Shown piece after piece: positions 43,584 through 54,498 of a stretch of DNA of 64,000 nucleotides; within the stretch, counting starts at the first letter, position 1, and each line of letters opens with the position of its first letter. Position numbers and translations under genes: made by a program. The notes beneath the pieces were generated by a model, which saw only the letters and a list, made by a program, of their open reading frames with translations, was not told where the DNA came from and made no database searches. The stretch is from positions 972,083 through 1,036,082 of the forward strand of contig SSNP01000123.1 in assembly GCA_006937955.1 (NCBI GenBank), read 5' to 3'. The stretch is from Pachypanchax playfairii (lineage: Eukaryota; Chordata; Actinopteri; Cyprinodontiformes; Aplocheilidae).

Positions 43584-44689
43584 ACCGGGTCTATGATTGA
43601 TGAATATTATAACTTTTTCTTTTGGAAACCATAAGTACAAGACCGTTACAAGTCGATAAGATGATTTTAAAGTAAAATTTGACATCTAAATTTGCTGCAA
43701 AATCCTCTTTATCACCTTTAACTTGGCAGCAGGTTCTGGGGGGTGGGCTCTGTCAGTTTATTCTTCATAACTTCACACATTTTATGCTCTTTTACACTCA
43801 AGTAGAGACTTTGGAACTGGACAAAGTCTAAAATGCAAGTCATGCGGCTGCCATGAGGCTGAATGCTCACGGAGCAGTGTTAAATGTTTACATGTTGAAG
43901 TCACGAGTCACCGGGTGCACTGGATGCAATAATCCATCCCATAATAAAATCAGTGTCTGTAAAACTCCTGCCGACGGTCACTCCACATGTCCTAAAATAT
44001 TTAAAAGTCTTTTGGATTCATGTTTGTGATCCTCTGGTGCTGCAAGATGTCTGTCTATATGTCAGCTGCATTGCTAAAAGCTGTTAGCATAAACACGTAT
44101 CAAACAGGAAGATACTTGGTGCGCTGTTGCTATGTGCAGCGGGTGAGGAAACAGGAAGCCTTGTCCTCATAGGCTAGTTTGTTAGCCAATCTGAGTCCAG
44201 TGAATTAGCATAATGAATATTAATTACTGTACATACCCACGTATAAGTCAGTTTTTTGAGGAGTAAATTTCAGTTCTGAAGAGGGGTTCCAACTTATACG
44301 CCAGATATCGGGAAGAAGTAGTTTTTTTCAGAGTAAAATGTCGACAGCTTGGGGACTAGAGCAAGTACTCGGACGAGTGAACGATGTTCCTTATCAGCAT
44401 GGATTATCAAAGATACGTTATATCTTTTTAATAAATATATTTTTACATCCCAGGCTCAAAATGGGCTGCAACAAATGTAAATTAAAAAGGTAGAAAAACG
44501 GCAAACAAACTAAAAGATCGATTCTATTTTTGCCGGACGCCGGAGCAAGTCCGCAGTCAATGTACAGAAATCACACCGCCCCAACAGGATAGGGAACAAG
44601 CACAACTTCCGTTTTATCAAAATAAATTGATAAACAAACAAATTTTTTTGTTTCATACGCATAGGTATTTTAATCTAACAACTATTATA

Positions 44690-46290
44690 CAGTGGGGCAA
44701 AAAAGTATTTAGTCAGCCACCAATTGTGTAAGTTCTCCCACTTAAAAAGATCAGAGAGGCCTGTAATTTTCATCATAGGTATACCTCAACTATGAGAGAC
44801 AAAATGAGGAAAAAAAATCCAGAAAATCACATTGTCTGATTTTTAAAGAATTTATTTGCAAATTATGGTGGAAAATAAGTATTTGGTCACCTACAAACAA
44901 GTAAGATTTCTGGCTTTCACAGACCTGTAACTTCTTTAAGAGGCTCCTCGGTCCTCCACTCGTTACCTGTATTAATGGCACCTGTGTGAACTCGTTATCA
45001 GTATAAAAGACACCTGTCCACAACCTCAAACAGTCACGCTCCAAACTCCACTATGGCCAAGACCAAAGAGCTGTCAAAGGACACCAGAAACAAAATTGTA
45101 GACCTTCACCAGGCTGGGAAGACTGAATCTGCAATAGGTAAGCAGCTTGGTTTGAAGAAATCAACTGTGGGAGCAATTATTAGAAAATGGAAGACATACA
45201 AGACCACTGATAATCTCCCTCGATCTGGGGCTCCACGCAAGATCTCACCCCGTGGGGTCAAAATGATCACAAGAACGGTGAGCAAAAATCCCAGAACCAC
45301 ACGGAGGGACCTAGTGAATGACCTGCAGAGAGCTGGGACCAAAGTAACAAAGGCTACCATCAGTAACACACTACGCCGCCAGGGACTCAAATCCTGCAGT
45401 GCCAGACGTGTCCCCCTGCTGAAGCCAGGACACGTCTGGCCCGTCTGCGGTTTGCTAGAGAGCATTTGGATGATCCAGAAGAGGATTGGGAGAACATCAT
45501 ATGGTCAGATGAAACCAAAATAGAACTTTTTGGTAGAAACTCAACTTGTCGTGTTTGGAGGGGAAAGAATGCTGAGTTGGATCCAAAGAACACCATACCT
45601 ACTGTAAAGCATGGGGGTGGAAACATCATGCTTTGGGGCTGTTTTTCTGCAAGGGGACCAGGACGACTGATCCGTGTAAAGGAAAGAATGAATGGGGCCA
45701 TGTATCGTAAGATTTTGAGTGAAAACCTCCTTCCATCAGCAAGGGCATTGAAAATGAGACGTGGCTGGGTCTTTCAGCATGACAATGATCCCAAACACAC
45801 CGCCCGGGCAACGAAGGAGTGGCTTCGTAAGAAGCATTTCAAGGTCCTGGAGTGGCCTAGCCAGTCTCCAGATCTCAACCCCATAGAAAATCTCTGGAGG
45901 GAGTTGAAAGTCCGTGTTGCCCAGCGTCAGCCCCAAAACATCACTGCTCTAGAGGAGATCTGCATGGAGGAATGGGCCAAAATACCAGCAACAGTGTGTG
46001 AAAACCTTGTGAAGACTTACAGAAAACGTTTGACCTCTGTCATTGCCAACAAAGGCTATATAACAAAGTATTGAGATTAACTTTTGTTATTGACCAAATA
46101 CTTATTTTCCACCATAATTTGCAAATAAATTCTTTAAAAATCAGACAATGTGATTTTCTGGATTTTTTTTCCTCATTTTGTCTCTCATAGTTGAGGTATA
46201 CCTATGATGAAAATTACAGGCCTCTCTGATCTTTTTAAGTGGGAGAACTTACACAATTGGTGGCTGACTAAATACTTTTTTGCCCCACTG
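44690..46290 (+). mobile_element. Tc1 transposon, complete ends, frameshifted transposase
   Basis: 1601 bp between TA dinucleotides (44,688-44,689 and 46,291-46,292). Both ~200-bp arms and the two direct-repeat cores per arm match the intact element at 30,787-32,389. It lies within the 3.8-kb TIR element. Confidence 0.95.
45053..46074 (+). pseudogene. Tc1 transposase with a single-base deletion
   Basis: It begins MAKTKELSKDTRNKIVDLHQ and follows the intact copy until PLLKPGHV. There 'cacgtctggcccg' replaces 'cacgtccaggcccg', one base short, at about 45,432-45,436. The first frame stops at 45,523. The rest of the protein, including all DD34E residues, continues in another frame from about 45,440 to 46,074. 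Except for this lesion and a few substitutions (L for V in KQLGLKK) it equals the intact copy. The ends look usable, so it could be moved by a transposase made elsewhere. Confidence 0.92.
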
Positions 46291-46417
46291 TATGTATACA
46301 TGTATGTTTCCAAACATTTGTGCGTGTTTACACATGAATTGAACACTGTATAATTCAAAAATATATTGTTTTGAAAGCCATCTTATCTATACCTACCCTA
46401 TACATGGTTTTGTGTAA

Positions 46418-46580
46418 TACTACTACTACTACTACTACTACTGTCATTTAGCAGACGCTTTTATCCAAAGCGACTTCCAGTGAGAGAACATACAAGCAAG
46501 AAATCAAACAGAAGGAAACAATATAAGGAGGCGGACTGTTTGGAGTCCAGTTTAATTCCGACGCTGATACATCAAGTGTA
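46418..46580 (-). mobile_element. L2-like LINE 3' tail, truncated
   Basis: Read on the minus strand it matches 16,040-16,215: 'gatgtatcagcgtcggaatt', 'ggactccaaacagtccgcct', 'aagtcgctttggataaaagc' and 'gtctgctaaatgacagtagtag'. Its (AGT)n tail is at 46,418-46,441. The 5' break coincides with the (TTCA)n tract. Confidence 0.8.
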
Positions 46581-46708
46581 TCATTCATTCATTCATTCAT
46601 TCATTCATTCATTCATTCATTCATTCATTCATTCATTCATTCATTCATTCATTCATTCATTCATTCATTCATTCATTCATTCATTCATTCATTTATTTAT
46701 TTATTTAT
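46580..46708. repeat. (TTCA)n microsatellite
   Basis: About 30 uninterrupted ATTC/TTCA units, followed by ATTT units to 46,708. It directly abuts the L2 tail. Confidence 0.97.
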
Positions 46709-46758
46709 AAGCTTAGTAATAAATAATAGTAATAAACACTAGCGAGTGAAAGCTACAG

Positions 46759-46898
46759 ATGAACGAGGAGCAGCTGATCCTTGAAGTGGAAAAGCACAAG
46801 ATTCTTTATGACACCACGCATCCTTTTTACAAAGATGTCAATAAATCAAATCCTGCACATGCTTATTTGGGCACCTCAGGTCTTCGCATCGGAGCAGA
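46759..46898 (+). pseudogene. MADF-like domain fragment
   Basis: A frame from ATG 46,759 reads MNEEQLILEVEKHKILYDTT then HPFYKDVNKSNPAHAYLG and reaches TAG by 46,898. The pattern (a hydrophobic-x3-E-x3-LYD...Y.D) is the N-terminal half of a MADF DNA-binding domain, often carried by fish PIF/Harbinger-type elements. It is truncated, with no partner transposase seen. Confidence 0.5.
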
Positions 46899-47437
46899 GC
46901 CGATGTAGAGCGGATGCAGTGTAATAGGAGGTCGGAAGCGAGCGGAGGCGGAGAGCGGAAGTGGACCGGAGCGGAAGTGGACCGGAGCGGAGCGTACGTA
47001 GTGAAATTTGGGGGTAAGGATGCATGTGGAGAGAAAAAGCTCCACAGAATTTATTAAATAACACAACTCTCTCCGTAGCTGAAACTCTCGCTCCTCGACC
47101 TGAAGACGTGCCAGACGCAACTTCATTCTGGCGTCTGATCTGGAGGAGGGAGTGGACTCCACAGAAAAAGCGCCAAACCCTTTGACTGATTTCCCCTCGT
47201 CTTTAGTGACAGGTGTGATAAATTTCTGCGACACACCTCCCTCACACTGCAGAACAGCCTTACCTGCGGAAACGCCTGAACCTGTAAGCGCAGCTGCCAC
47301 TGATACTAGACAATATGAAAAAATAAATGTATATTCCTGACACAAACTGATTCTGACACCAACTTATGCGCGGGTCAATGCTAAATTCCTCAATTTTTCT
47401 GTTGAGAAAGAGGTCCGACTTATACGCAAATTGACTT

Positions 47438-48040
47438 ATTCACCTTATGCGAATATCCCATGATGCATGGCGCCGACCGGCAACATCCGGTTTGTACGTT
47501 TTCAATGTAGAGAGATGAGAATTCGTGTGCAAAAGCCTGAAAACTTGGGTTCAAGATGTGCTGCACCAAACCGTGGCAACAGACAAGGTCTACATAAAGT
47601 TCAGGGCATAAAAAGAAGCTACTACAGGTCCCCAAAAGGGGAGAAGCAAGTTAAACTAAGACGACTTTGGGAGGACAAGATACGAAGGGATCTGAACATC
47701 AACGGCAACCCTAACTTTAAAAAAAGATGTATATTACCACTAAGATAACAATAAACTACATGTAACCTGCATCCAGAAACTTAAGCAAGCACAGCCTGCT
47801 GAGTCACGGCTGTTTTTAGGTGTTTGTGGACAGTCTATGATATTTCACCACTAGGAAGCGTGTCAAAAACATTGAAAACTATCTTAACCAAGCGATTTGC
47901 GTAAAGGAAACTTTAAACTCAATTGAAATCTGATAAAATCTGACTGGAGCACACTATTCTCTCAGCTGTCTGCCATCAAAACAACAAACCGGATGTTGCC
48001 GGTCGGTGCAGAGCATTGTGGGAATGCGCATAAGGCGAAT
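47438..48040 (+). mobile_element. 0.6-kb TIR element with THAP-like remnant
   Basis: Inverted ends of about 56 bp begin ATTCACCTTATGCGAATATCC at the left and ATTCGCCTTATGCGCATTCC at the right. Both continue into 'ccgaccggcaacatccggtt'. It sits in the right terminal repeat of the 3.8-kb element, so it is a later insertion. The target duplication is not clear. Confidence 0.75.
47467..47748 (+). pseudogene. THAP-like zinc-finger fragment
   Basis: The 93-codon frame contains RCAAPNRGNRQ, VQGIKRSYYRSPKGEK and RRLWEDKIRRDLN. It resembles the N-terminal two-thirds of a THAP domain. The second Cys of the expected C-x-P-x-C-like start appears as R (CGT where TGT would give C), and the later C-x2-H pair is missing. 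THAP domains bind DNA and occur in P- and Kolobok-type transposases. Non-functional as a zinc finger. Confidence 0.5.
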
Positions 48041-48240
48041 ACGCAAGTATATACAGTAATGAGTTGGAGCCGAAGGTGGATGAATCTTCATGCAGACAGA
48101 TTGAAAGGGCTGTAAATCAGTGTTTCCTAACATTTTTTAGGTATAAAATGTTTCATATTAGAGGTTAATACTTCAGAAATAACCACAAATTTGCCTGAAA
48201 TGGCCTCTTTATTGTAGTATTTTTTATATTTGAAATACAC

Positions 48241-49860
48241 CGATTGTTCACGTCATAAAGCTCAAAATAATGTTGCATGAAAATACATATCATAGTTTTA
48301 ACGCCTCGTCCACTCAGGAAAAATGTTTTGCAAATATGTGAAAGTTTTTATTCTTAAATTTCAGCCTTAATCCCACAGAAACAACATTTATGAAGGCCTG
48401 ACAAAGCTTTTTAAAAACGGGTTTCAAAGTAAAAAAAATCTTGAAGGGCCACTTTTGCATTTTTGTGTAGGCAGACAAAACTCAATCTTTTAAAAATGTT
48501 GATGTCAAAGCCCCACCTCTAATCCAAACTACAACTCCAAGTGCATCAAACATACCTACAATATCAGTAATGATTGATTATGTGACTGAGTTTGTGCTGC
48601 AAATGCGACAAAATCAGCAAAACCTTCATAAAGTGATCAAGATTTGATTTGTTGGCTTGTATTTATCATCCTCATTCTCTTTGTTTTGCTGTGTTTACTG
48701 TTTGTAACCACCCAGCCATAGTTACAATGTTTTGTGTCATTTTTGGTGGTTTTGTGTGGATAAAGGCATTTCTAGCATGTGGTTAATGAACAACGTTTTT
48801 AATAAAAATAAAATGATCTTTTTGGATAACCAGGTTTCTGTATGAACAAGGCCTAAGATGAATATTCTGTTTCATTTTAATCAGAACTAACCGAATTACT
48901 TTAAAATTCATACTGACCTACAGCTCAAACAGCTCAGGCTAAGAATATTTTCTGAAATTTTTTTATAACATTAACTTGAAGCTGGAATATTGATATAAAT
49001 TGGACTTGATGTTTCTGTAAAGTGCATTCAAATGACTTTTTTTTGAACATGTGCATAAAACAAGATATTTTTCACAGGAGCTCAAACAGCTGAAAAATGG
49101 GCCTCATTTTCATCAAACTTGAGTAATAAACACATTCATGTTTTTTCAGACAGAAACAATTGTTTGGTGGTATCCTGAAAATATTCATGTCTTTTGTTGT
49201 TATTGAGAGCAAAAGAAGTTAAAATGTTTTCAAATGGCACTTTTCTCAATGATTATTTTAATTACAGTAAATTATTATAAAGGTACCAAAAGTTTGTTGA
49301 AGACGTTACTGACAGCAGATAAACTGAAAGCTGAGAATCTTATTATTCTATTCTTATTCTAATCTATCCTCACGATCATAACTTCAGATTGTTTCTATGG
49401 TTTTGTTTTGCTGACATTTGTTTCCACCCCTCCCCTTTTCCTCGCCTTGCACATTTCTGCATTTTTCTTTTCTTACACTGTTTTCCATTCTCTTATCTTC
49501 ATATCCAGTTTTGTTCATGGTTACTAAAAATAACTCTTCTGTTGAAGCCATTGTGTCTATTTATGCCACAGAAAACAGCAACAGTGTTGTTTCTCTGTTG
49601 CCTTTTTTGTCCCCAAAATTTTTTATTGGCTTCCTGGTATTTTTTACACTTTTGCAATCTAAACCCAGCACATTGTTGCTTGGTCTCTGGAAAATGATGC
49701 AGCACGTGTCCACATGGATGTGTTGGAGCTGTTGTGTGTTGATTCTGTGTGTGAAAGTGGGTGGATTCTCAGGCAAACGGAGATACGCTGTCTGCATTCT
49801 GTCAGGGTCTTCTTCCTGGCTGATTACTGCAGAGTCATAAACGGAAACTCAGACTGCATG

Positions 49861-49861
<1 letters not shown>
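48241..49861. other. No gene seen
   Basis: A long A+T-rich stretch. The largest frame (49,418-49,840) is hydrophobic with no recognisable family and no splice support. Confidence 0.45.
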
Positions 49862-49913
<52 letters not shown>

Positions 49914-50200
49914 AGTGTGTTTTGGTATCCTTATGGGGACCGTCCATTGACTTCCATTGATTTTAGTAACTAGATTTATACCTAACCCAAACCCTTTTAC
50001 TAACCTTAACCATTACTGATCTATAACTAACCCTAAGACTAACTAAAACTCTATTCACACCATACCTATAAACCTAACCCCTAACCCTAAAAAGGGGAGT
50101 CCCCCTCATGGGGACCAGGCTTCGGTCCCCACAAGAACCCTCGGACCCCAGAAAGATAGTAAAAGTCAGGAAACGGGTCCCCAGGAGGTCAGAAATACAA

Positions 50201-50278
<78 letters not shown>

Positions 50279-50564
50279 GTGTGTTTTGGTATCCTTATGG
50301 GGACCGTCCATTGACTTCCATTGATTTTAGTAACTAGATTTATACCTAACCCAAACCCTTTTACTAACCTTAACCATTACTGATCTATAACTAACCCTAA
50401 GACTAACTAAAACTCTATTCACACCATACCTATAAACCTAACCCCTAACCCTAAAAAGGGGAGTCCCCCTCATGGGGACCAGGCTTCGGTCCCCACAAGA
50501 ACCCTCGGACCCCAGAAAGATAGTAAAAGTCAGGAAACGGGTCCCCAGGAGGTCAGAAATACAA

Positions 50565-50628
<64 letters not shown>
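49862..50628. repeat. Tandem pair of 289-bp cassettes separated by (CA)n tracts
   Basis: (CA)n at 49,862-49,910, 50,204-50,277 and 50,569-50,628 brackets two cassettes at 49,915-50,203 and 50,279-50,567. I find no difference between the cassettes; the period is 364 bp. Each starts GTGTGTTTTGGTATCCTTAT, includes 'ctaacccctaaccctaaaaa', and has a local hairpin around 'ggggaccaggcttcggtccc'. It is a widespread fish repeat by appearance. The CCCTAA-like bits are not a telomere array. Confidence 0.9.
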
Positions 50629-50920
50629 ACGACACCTCTGACCTAAAACACCCAAGAAAATACCAGTCTTGCAAAAACACAAAGATTGTCCTTTCTTTCC
50701 CTATTTTTCCACCACTCTTGCCAACTGACTTGGTTTTCTTCCACTTGTCTGACCCTTGTGTTACATTCTGGAACTTTCTGTAAAAAAATATGTTTGTTGG
50801 CTTCAGTTAGCTTAACTCGCTAAAAATACAATTCTCCAATGGACCTAAAAATACCCAGAAGAGGAAACCAGAGGAAGAATGGGGATGTGGAACAACAGAA
50901 GCAAACATCTGATTATTATC

Positions 50921-51673
50921 TTAAACCAACACTAAGTAACTTTTCAACTTTCATGAAATAGTTTCATAACTTCTGTGATTATATGGCGACTTACAACAAG
51001 TTGAATGACACCTCTGTCATGGCTTGAGGGGGTCTGTATCGCTTTCACTGGCACTAAACAGCTTTGAGGAGGATGGTGGGAACCCTGTCACACAAAAAAC
51101 TACGAATGGATAGGCTGCTTTTCGGCATACGTCACTTCCCCTTTCCCCATTCGTCATAAACACGGAACTCGATACGACCTGTTACGCGCAACTGCAGCTA
51201 ACATGGCAGAAGCCCCGAAAAAATGAAAAGTTTTGTCTGAGGAGACAAAAAAAAGAAAAAGGGAGAGTAAATGGATAAAAGGACAGTCAAGAATCAACAT
51301 AGGCCCGGCTTTCACTCGCTGGCGTGAGCTCAAAGTCGAGGAGGGATTTCCGACTGATGCTGCCGTGGCTCTGTTCCTGCGGGACTAGTAAGTATCTTTC
51401 TATTCTCAAATCAAAATGCTAATGCCAGCTTTTGGAAATTTGCATGGAAGTAATAACTGCCCACCAGGTTGACAGTTCATTCACTCAGCCACTGGAAACC
51501 GAAATGTAATGTAGTTCAATCCAACTGCTGGCGGACGGGGTATCTGGATTTTACGATGCTACGCGCTGGTGCTCATGGAAAATGCAGGCTTCGTTCACGT
51601 AAAATAATACCGCTTTTGTCCAGTGGTGCCGCCAAAATAAACCTAAACTGAAAGCTCCTAAGTACTGCTTTAA
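50921..51673 (+). mobile_element. TTAA-flanked element with coding remnant
   Basis: TTAA at 50,921-50,924 and 51,670-51,673 bounds imperfectly inverted ends (AACCAACACTAAGTAACTTTT versus inverted AGCAGTACTTAGGAGCTTT). Inside, at about 51,218-51,390, a frame reads MKSFV, a stop, then NIGPAFTRWRELKVEEGFPT and ALFLRD before a GTAAGT-type donor. I recall this RWRELK block from a common fish repeat but cannot name its function. TTAA suggests Kolobok or piggyBac. Confidence 0.6.
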
Positions 51674-53288
51674 TCACAGCTGTCATCAGAGTTGATATAA
51701 AGGAGACAAGCATACAGACTGCTCTGAGACACTGATTGCTGTCCAGTGTACATGAACTAATATTAAATGTACACTTAAAAGTAATTAAAAAACACAGATG
51801 TTAATATGGGTGCAATAGTAAAACTTTTTAAGTCTGAAAAACTAATTACCCTTCCTCTATTACATCTATTAAATTTGACTGTTTACACTCAGTGTATGTG
51901 GGACAGTTAACAGAAACAGTGAAAGCCACAGTGAATGACAGCATGATTTGTTTGTTGATTATTAAAAACACTTATAATTTATCAAAACACACACTGGATT
52001 TTAATTACTTAAAGGACATGATCTGATACAAAACTGATGGGGTTTTGTTGGTGTGCTAGGTCATGAAAGAAAATCTCTCAAATTCTGCGTAGAAAATCAA
52101 ACAGTGTGTTGAGACCAAAAGAGGAGCCGAGGATTTCAGACACAAGGAAAGATTGATGGTAGATTTGGTTTCAGGTGAACTGTCCTAATTGAAGTGTCTT
52201 AATTTAAATGTTGCCACAATAAAATTAACTAAAGTTATTTATACTTTCTACTAAATTGATAACTTATTTTACAGAAATGTACATACAGTATATTTACAAC
52301 AAACAGAAGTTTACATTACATCTTATACATAATATTCTGTAACTATGATTATAACAAAAGCACTATATGAACATCTAGTGACAGTAATGCAGTTACATGA
52401 CTGATGTGCATTTTTATGGTGACTGTATTTATTGAGGTAAAAGGTCTCTTCCTGTCAAAGTTTACACAGAGATCAATCATCTCTGACCGATGCGCGTTTC
52501 TTCTGTGCTATTATTTCCAGCTGCAAACTGTAGGCGCGTTAAAGTGTTTATGACTGTTTGAAAAAGTCAGATGCATTCAGAATTGCAGAGTATTTGACAG
52601 TTGGGTTTGTGCAGGGAGCATGATAACAGCATGAAGTGATGTAACTGTTCAGTCTTTGGGGAAACTGGAGTATTTGCTTTCAGGTTAATTAGTTTAGAGA
52701 TATGGCCCTAAAGCTTTTGGTTAGTGGTTAGTTCAGTTTTTGAGCTTTGTCTTTTTCAACATGTTCTTTTCATGTACCAACTCACCATCATAAAAAATCC
52801 ACCGTGTAATGATGCACTGGTCACTGTACTGTACCAAATTCAATGTACACCTCTTTCACTTTTTATAGGTTGTAACTTGTAAAACGCTACAGGTGGATGT
52901 TCACAGGGTGAGAACCGATCCTCCAAAAACATCACAGTTCATCTGTTCACTGAATCATCATCTGATCTTTTGTTTTTTAGAATAAATGACAGAATGAATG
53001 ACCCATTCACCACTTCCCTTCCTATATTCAAAACATTGCGGTTTTATCACTGTCTTTACTTCCTTTCCTTAACAAGTTCTCCTTATGTGGTCTTTCTGTG
53101 TCGTAAAATTTCCCTCTTTGACACATTTTCTACCTCCACAGTGCATTTTTCTCACTCTTTCCTTCCTTCACAGTCTAATTCTGCTAAGTTTGTGTGGGTG
53201 CTTCTGCTATGTCATGCCTCCATGCCACCGCATTCCTTTCTGACCAGTTTCTGTGCTTGAAAAGGCAAGGGGACTGAAAAAGTCTGCA
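51674..53288. other. No gene seen
   Basis: A+T-rich sequence with no intact repeat ends or domains that I can recognise. Confidence 0.45.
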
Positions 53289-53296
53289 GTGATAAG

Positions 53297-54157
53297 CAGT
53301 GTTAATTTTGTTGACTAAAATATTTCATCATAATTTTAGTCACGAATATATTTTTGCGGACGAAAACGAAAACTAAAATAGACAGCCCTATTTGAGATGA
53401 TTATTATGACTAAAATTATGTTGATTTTCGTTGACAAATAAAAGACGACACGAAAATAGACAGCGACGAAATCCAATCAGAAGCAAAGAAAGATGCAGAG
53501 GAATCAGTCAAAAAGCTAACAGCTGGGGCTACTGTGAAAAGAACCAATCAGAGCTCGGCTTATTGAGCGGTGAGCAGAGGCTTCCGTAGTTATTTGAGAT
53601 GCTCTCTGGAAGACGCCAGATGAAGGGTGGAATGATAAGAAAATGTCCATACTATATTGCAGTTGTTAAATTAATACTTCAGAAAATATACAGTACTTAT
53701 TTGAGTCGACTAAATCTACAATTGATTTTAGTCAACTAAAACTGCCACATATTTTCGTCGACTAAATGGTAAATGGCGTGCACTTGTATAGCGCTTTAAT
53801 TAGGTCCTACGACCCCCAAAGCGATTCACGCTACAGTTTTTTTTTTGTCATTCACCCATTCACACGGGAGAGGGTAGGGGCTGACACTCACACAACCCGA
53901 TACGCAGATCGAGGGGCAAAATGGGGTTCAGTGTCTTGTCCAAGGACACTTCGACATGTGGCGATGGAAGCCAGGATTGATCCACCAACCTTCAATTTGG
54001 AGGACAACCGCTCTAACCACTGAGCCACAGTCGCCCAAAAATTACGCTACAATTAAAATTAGTTTAGTGACTAAAATTGTGACAAAAATTGAAAAGAATT
54101 TTAGTCAAAAGACTATGACTAAAACTAAATAAAAATTTCTTGCCAAAATTAACACTG
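53297..54157 (+). mobile_element. hAT-type MITE, copy A, with 8-bp target duplication and nested SINE-like insert
   Basis: Ends CAGTGTTAATTTTG at 53,297 and inverted at 54,157. The exact 8-bp duplication GTGATAAG lies at 53,289-53,296 and 54,158-54,165. The body is rich in 'gactaaaat' motifs. Removing the insert at 53,767-54,036 leaves about 590 bp. No transposase is present. Confidence 0.93.
53767..54036 (+). mobile_element. SINE-like dispersed repeat inside hAT copy A
   Basis: It runs from TGGTAAATGGCG to CACAGTCGCCC and includes 'gttcagtgtcttgtccaagg' and 'acacttcgacatg', a repeat seen widely in fish. hAT copy B has an uninterrupted 'gtcgactaaaattagactac' at the matching place, proving insertion. 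Confidence 0.8.
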
Positions 54158-54165
54158 GTGATAAG

Positions 54166-54492
54166 CAGAGTGAAATCAAATGAAGGCTGCCCTGTAAGAT
54201 CAATGCTCCTGTGATGCCAGTGAAATGCTGCCAGCCATACAAAGGAAAATGGCTGGTGTTTATAGAGTGTTTAAGAAATAGTGGAGTTTAAAAGGATGTG
54301 GCCTCGTCAGCTCCTCATTCAACAGTCAATCTTCAGGTTGTCCCTTATAAACACAGAGAAGCTGAAAAAACAGTGTTTGAAGTAAATGAGGAAGTGTGTT
54401 TGCTCAGAAGATAAAAGGACACATGGAGTGCTTGTTGAGGAGGGACTCAAACTTTTGTGCGCTGTCTTCATCGCTGACATACGGTCTAAAAG
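54166..54492. other. Spacer, no gene seen
   Basis: 327 bp between hAT copy A and the THAP-bearing element, with nothing recognisable. Confidence 0.4.
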
Positions 54493-54498
54493 TCTTAA

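Larger units (their letters stand above)
44223..48060. mobile_element. 3.8-kb TIR element hosting several later insertions
   Basis: The left end ATTACTGTACATACCC and the right end inverted, ATTACTGTATATACTTGCG, resemble each other. The left continues ACGTATAAGTC, and CGACTTATACGC at 47,416 is its inverted partner, now separated from the tip by the THAP-like MITE. The interior includes a MADF scrap at 46,759-46,898 and degraded coiled-coil frames on the minus strand (46,863-47,345). A TA duplication is possible but cannot be separated from the palindromic ends. Confidence 0.6.
37085..48235 (-). repeat. Old dispersed repeat, copy 2, split by nested insertions
   Basis: Pieces at 48,235-48,061, 44,222-44,040 and about 37,330-37,085, read on the minus strand, follow the order of copy 1 (2461-3715). 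The breaks are filled by a TIR element at 44,223-48,060 and an LTR retrotransposon at 37,567-43,583. Segments 43,589-44,040 and 37,330-37,561 belong to copy 2 but are absent from copy 1. Confidence 0.75.

Noticed and set aside
46863..47345. 160-codon minus-strand ORF
   Set aside because: A charged segment resembles coiled-coil gag linkers, but there is no flanking retroelement structure and I could not support a call.
37085..48235. One large composite transposon
   Set aside because: Junctions and target duplications show separate events rather than a single unit.
49418..49840. Membrane protein gene of 140 codons
   Set aside because: Hydrophobic because of T-rich composition; no family match, no splice or start context.
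49981..50100. Interstitial telomere repeat
   Set aside because: Only scattered CTAACC/CCCTAA pieces inside a dispersed cassette, not a TTAGGG array.
50074..50680. Cysteine-valine repeat proteins
   Set aside because: Translations of (CA)n/(GT)n microsatellites.
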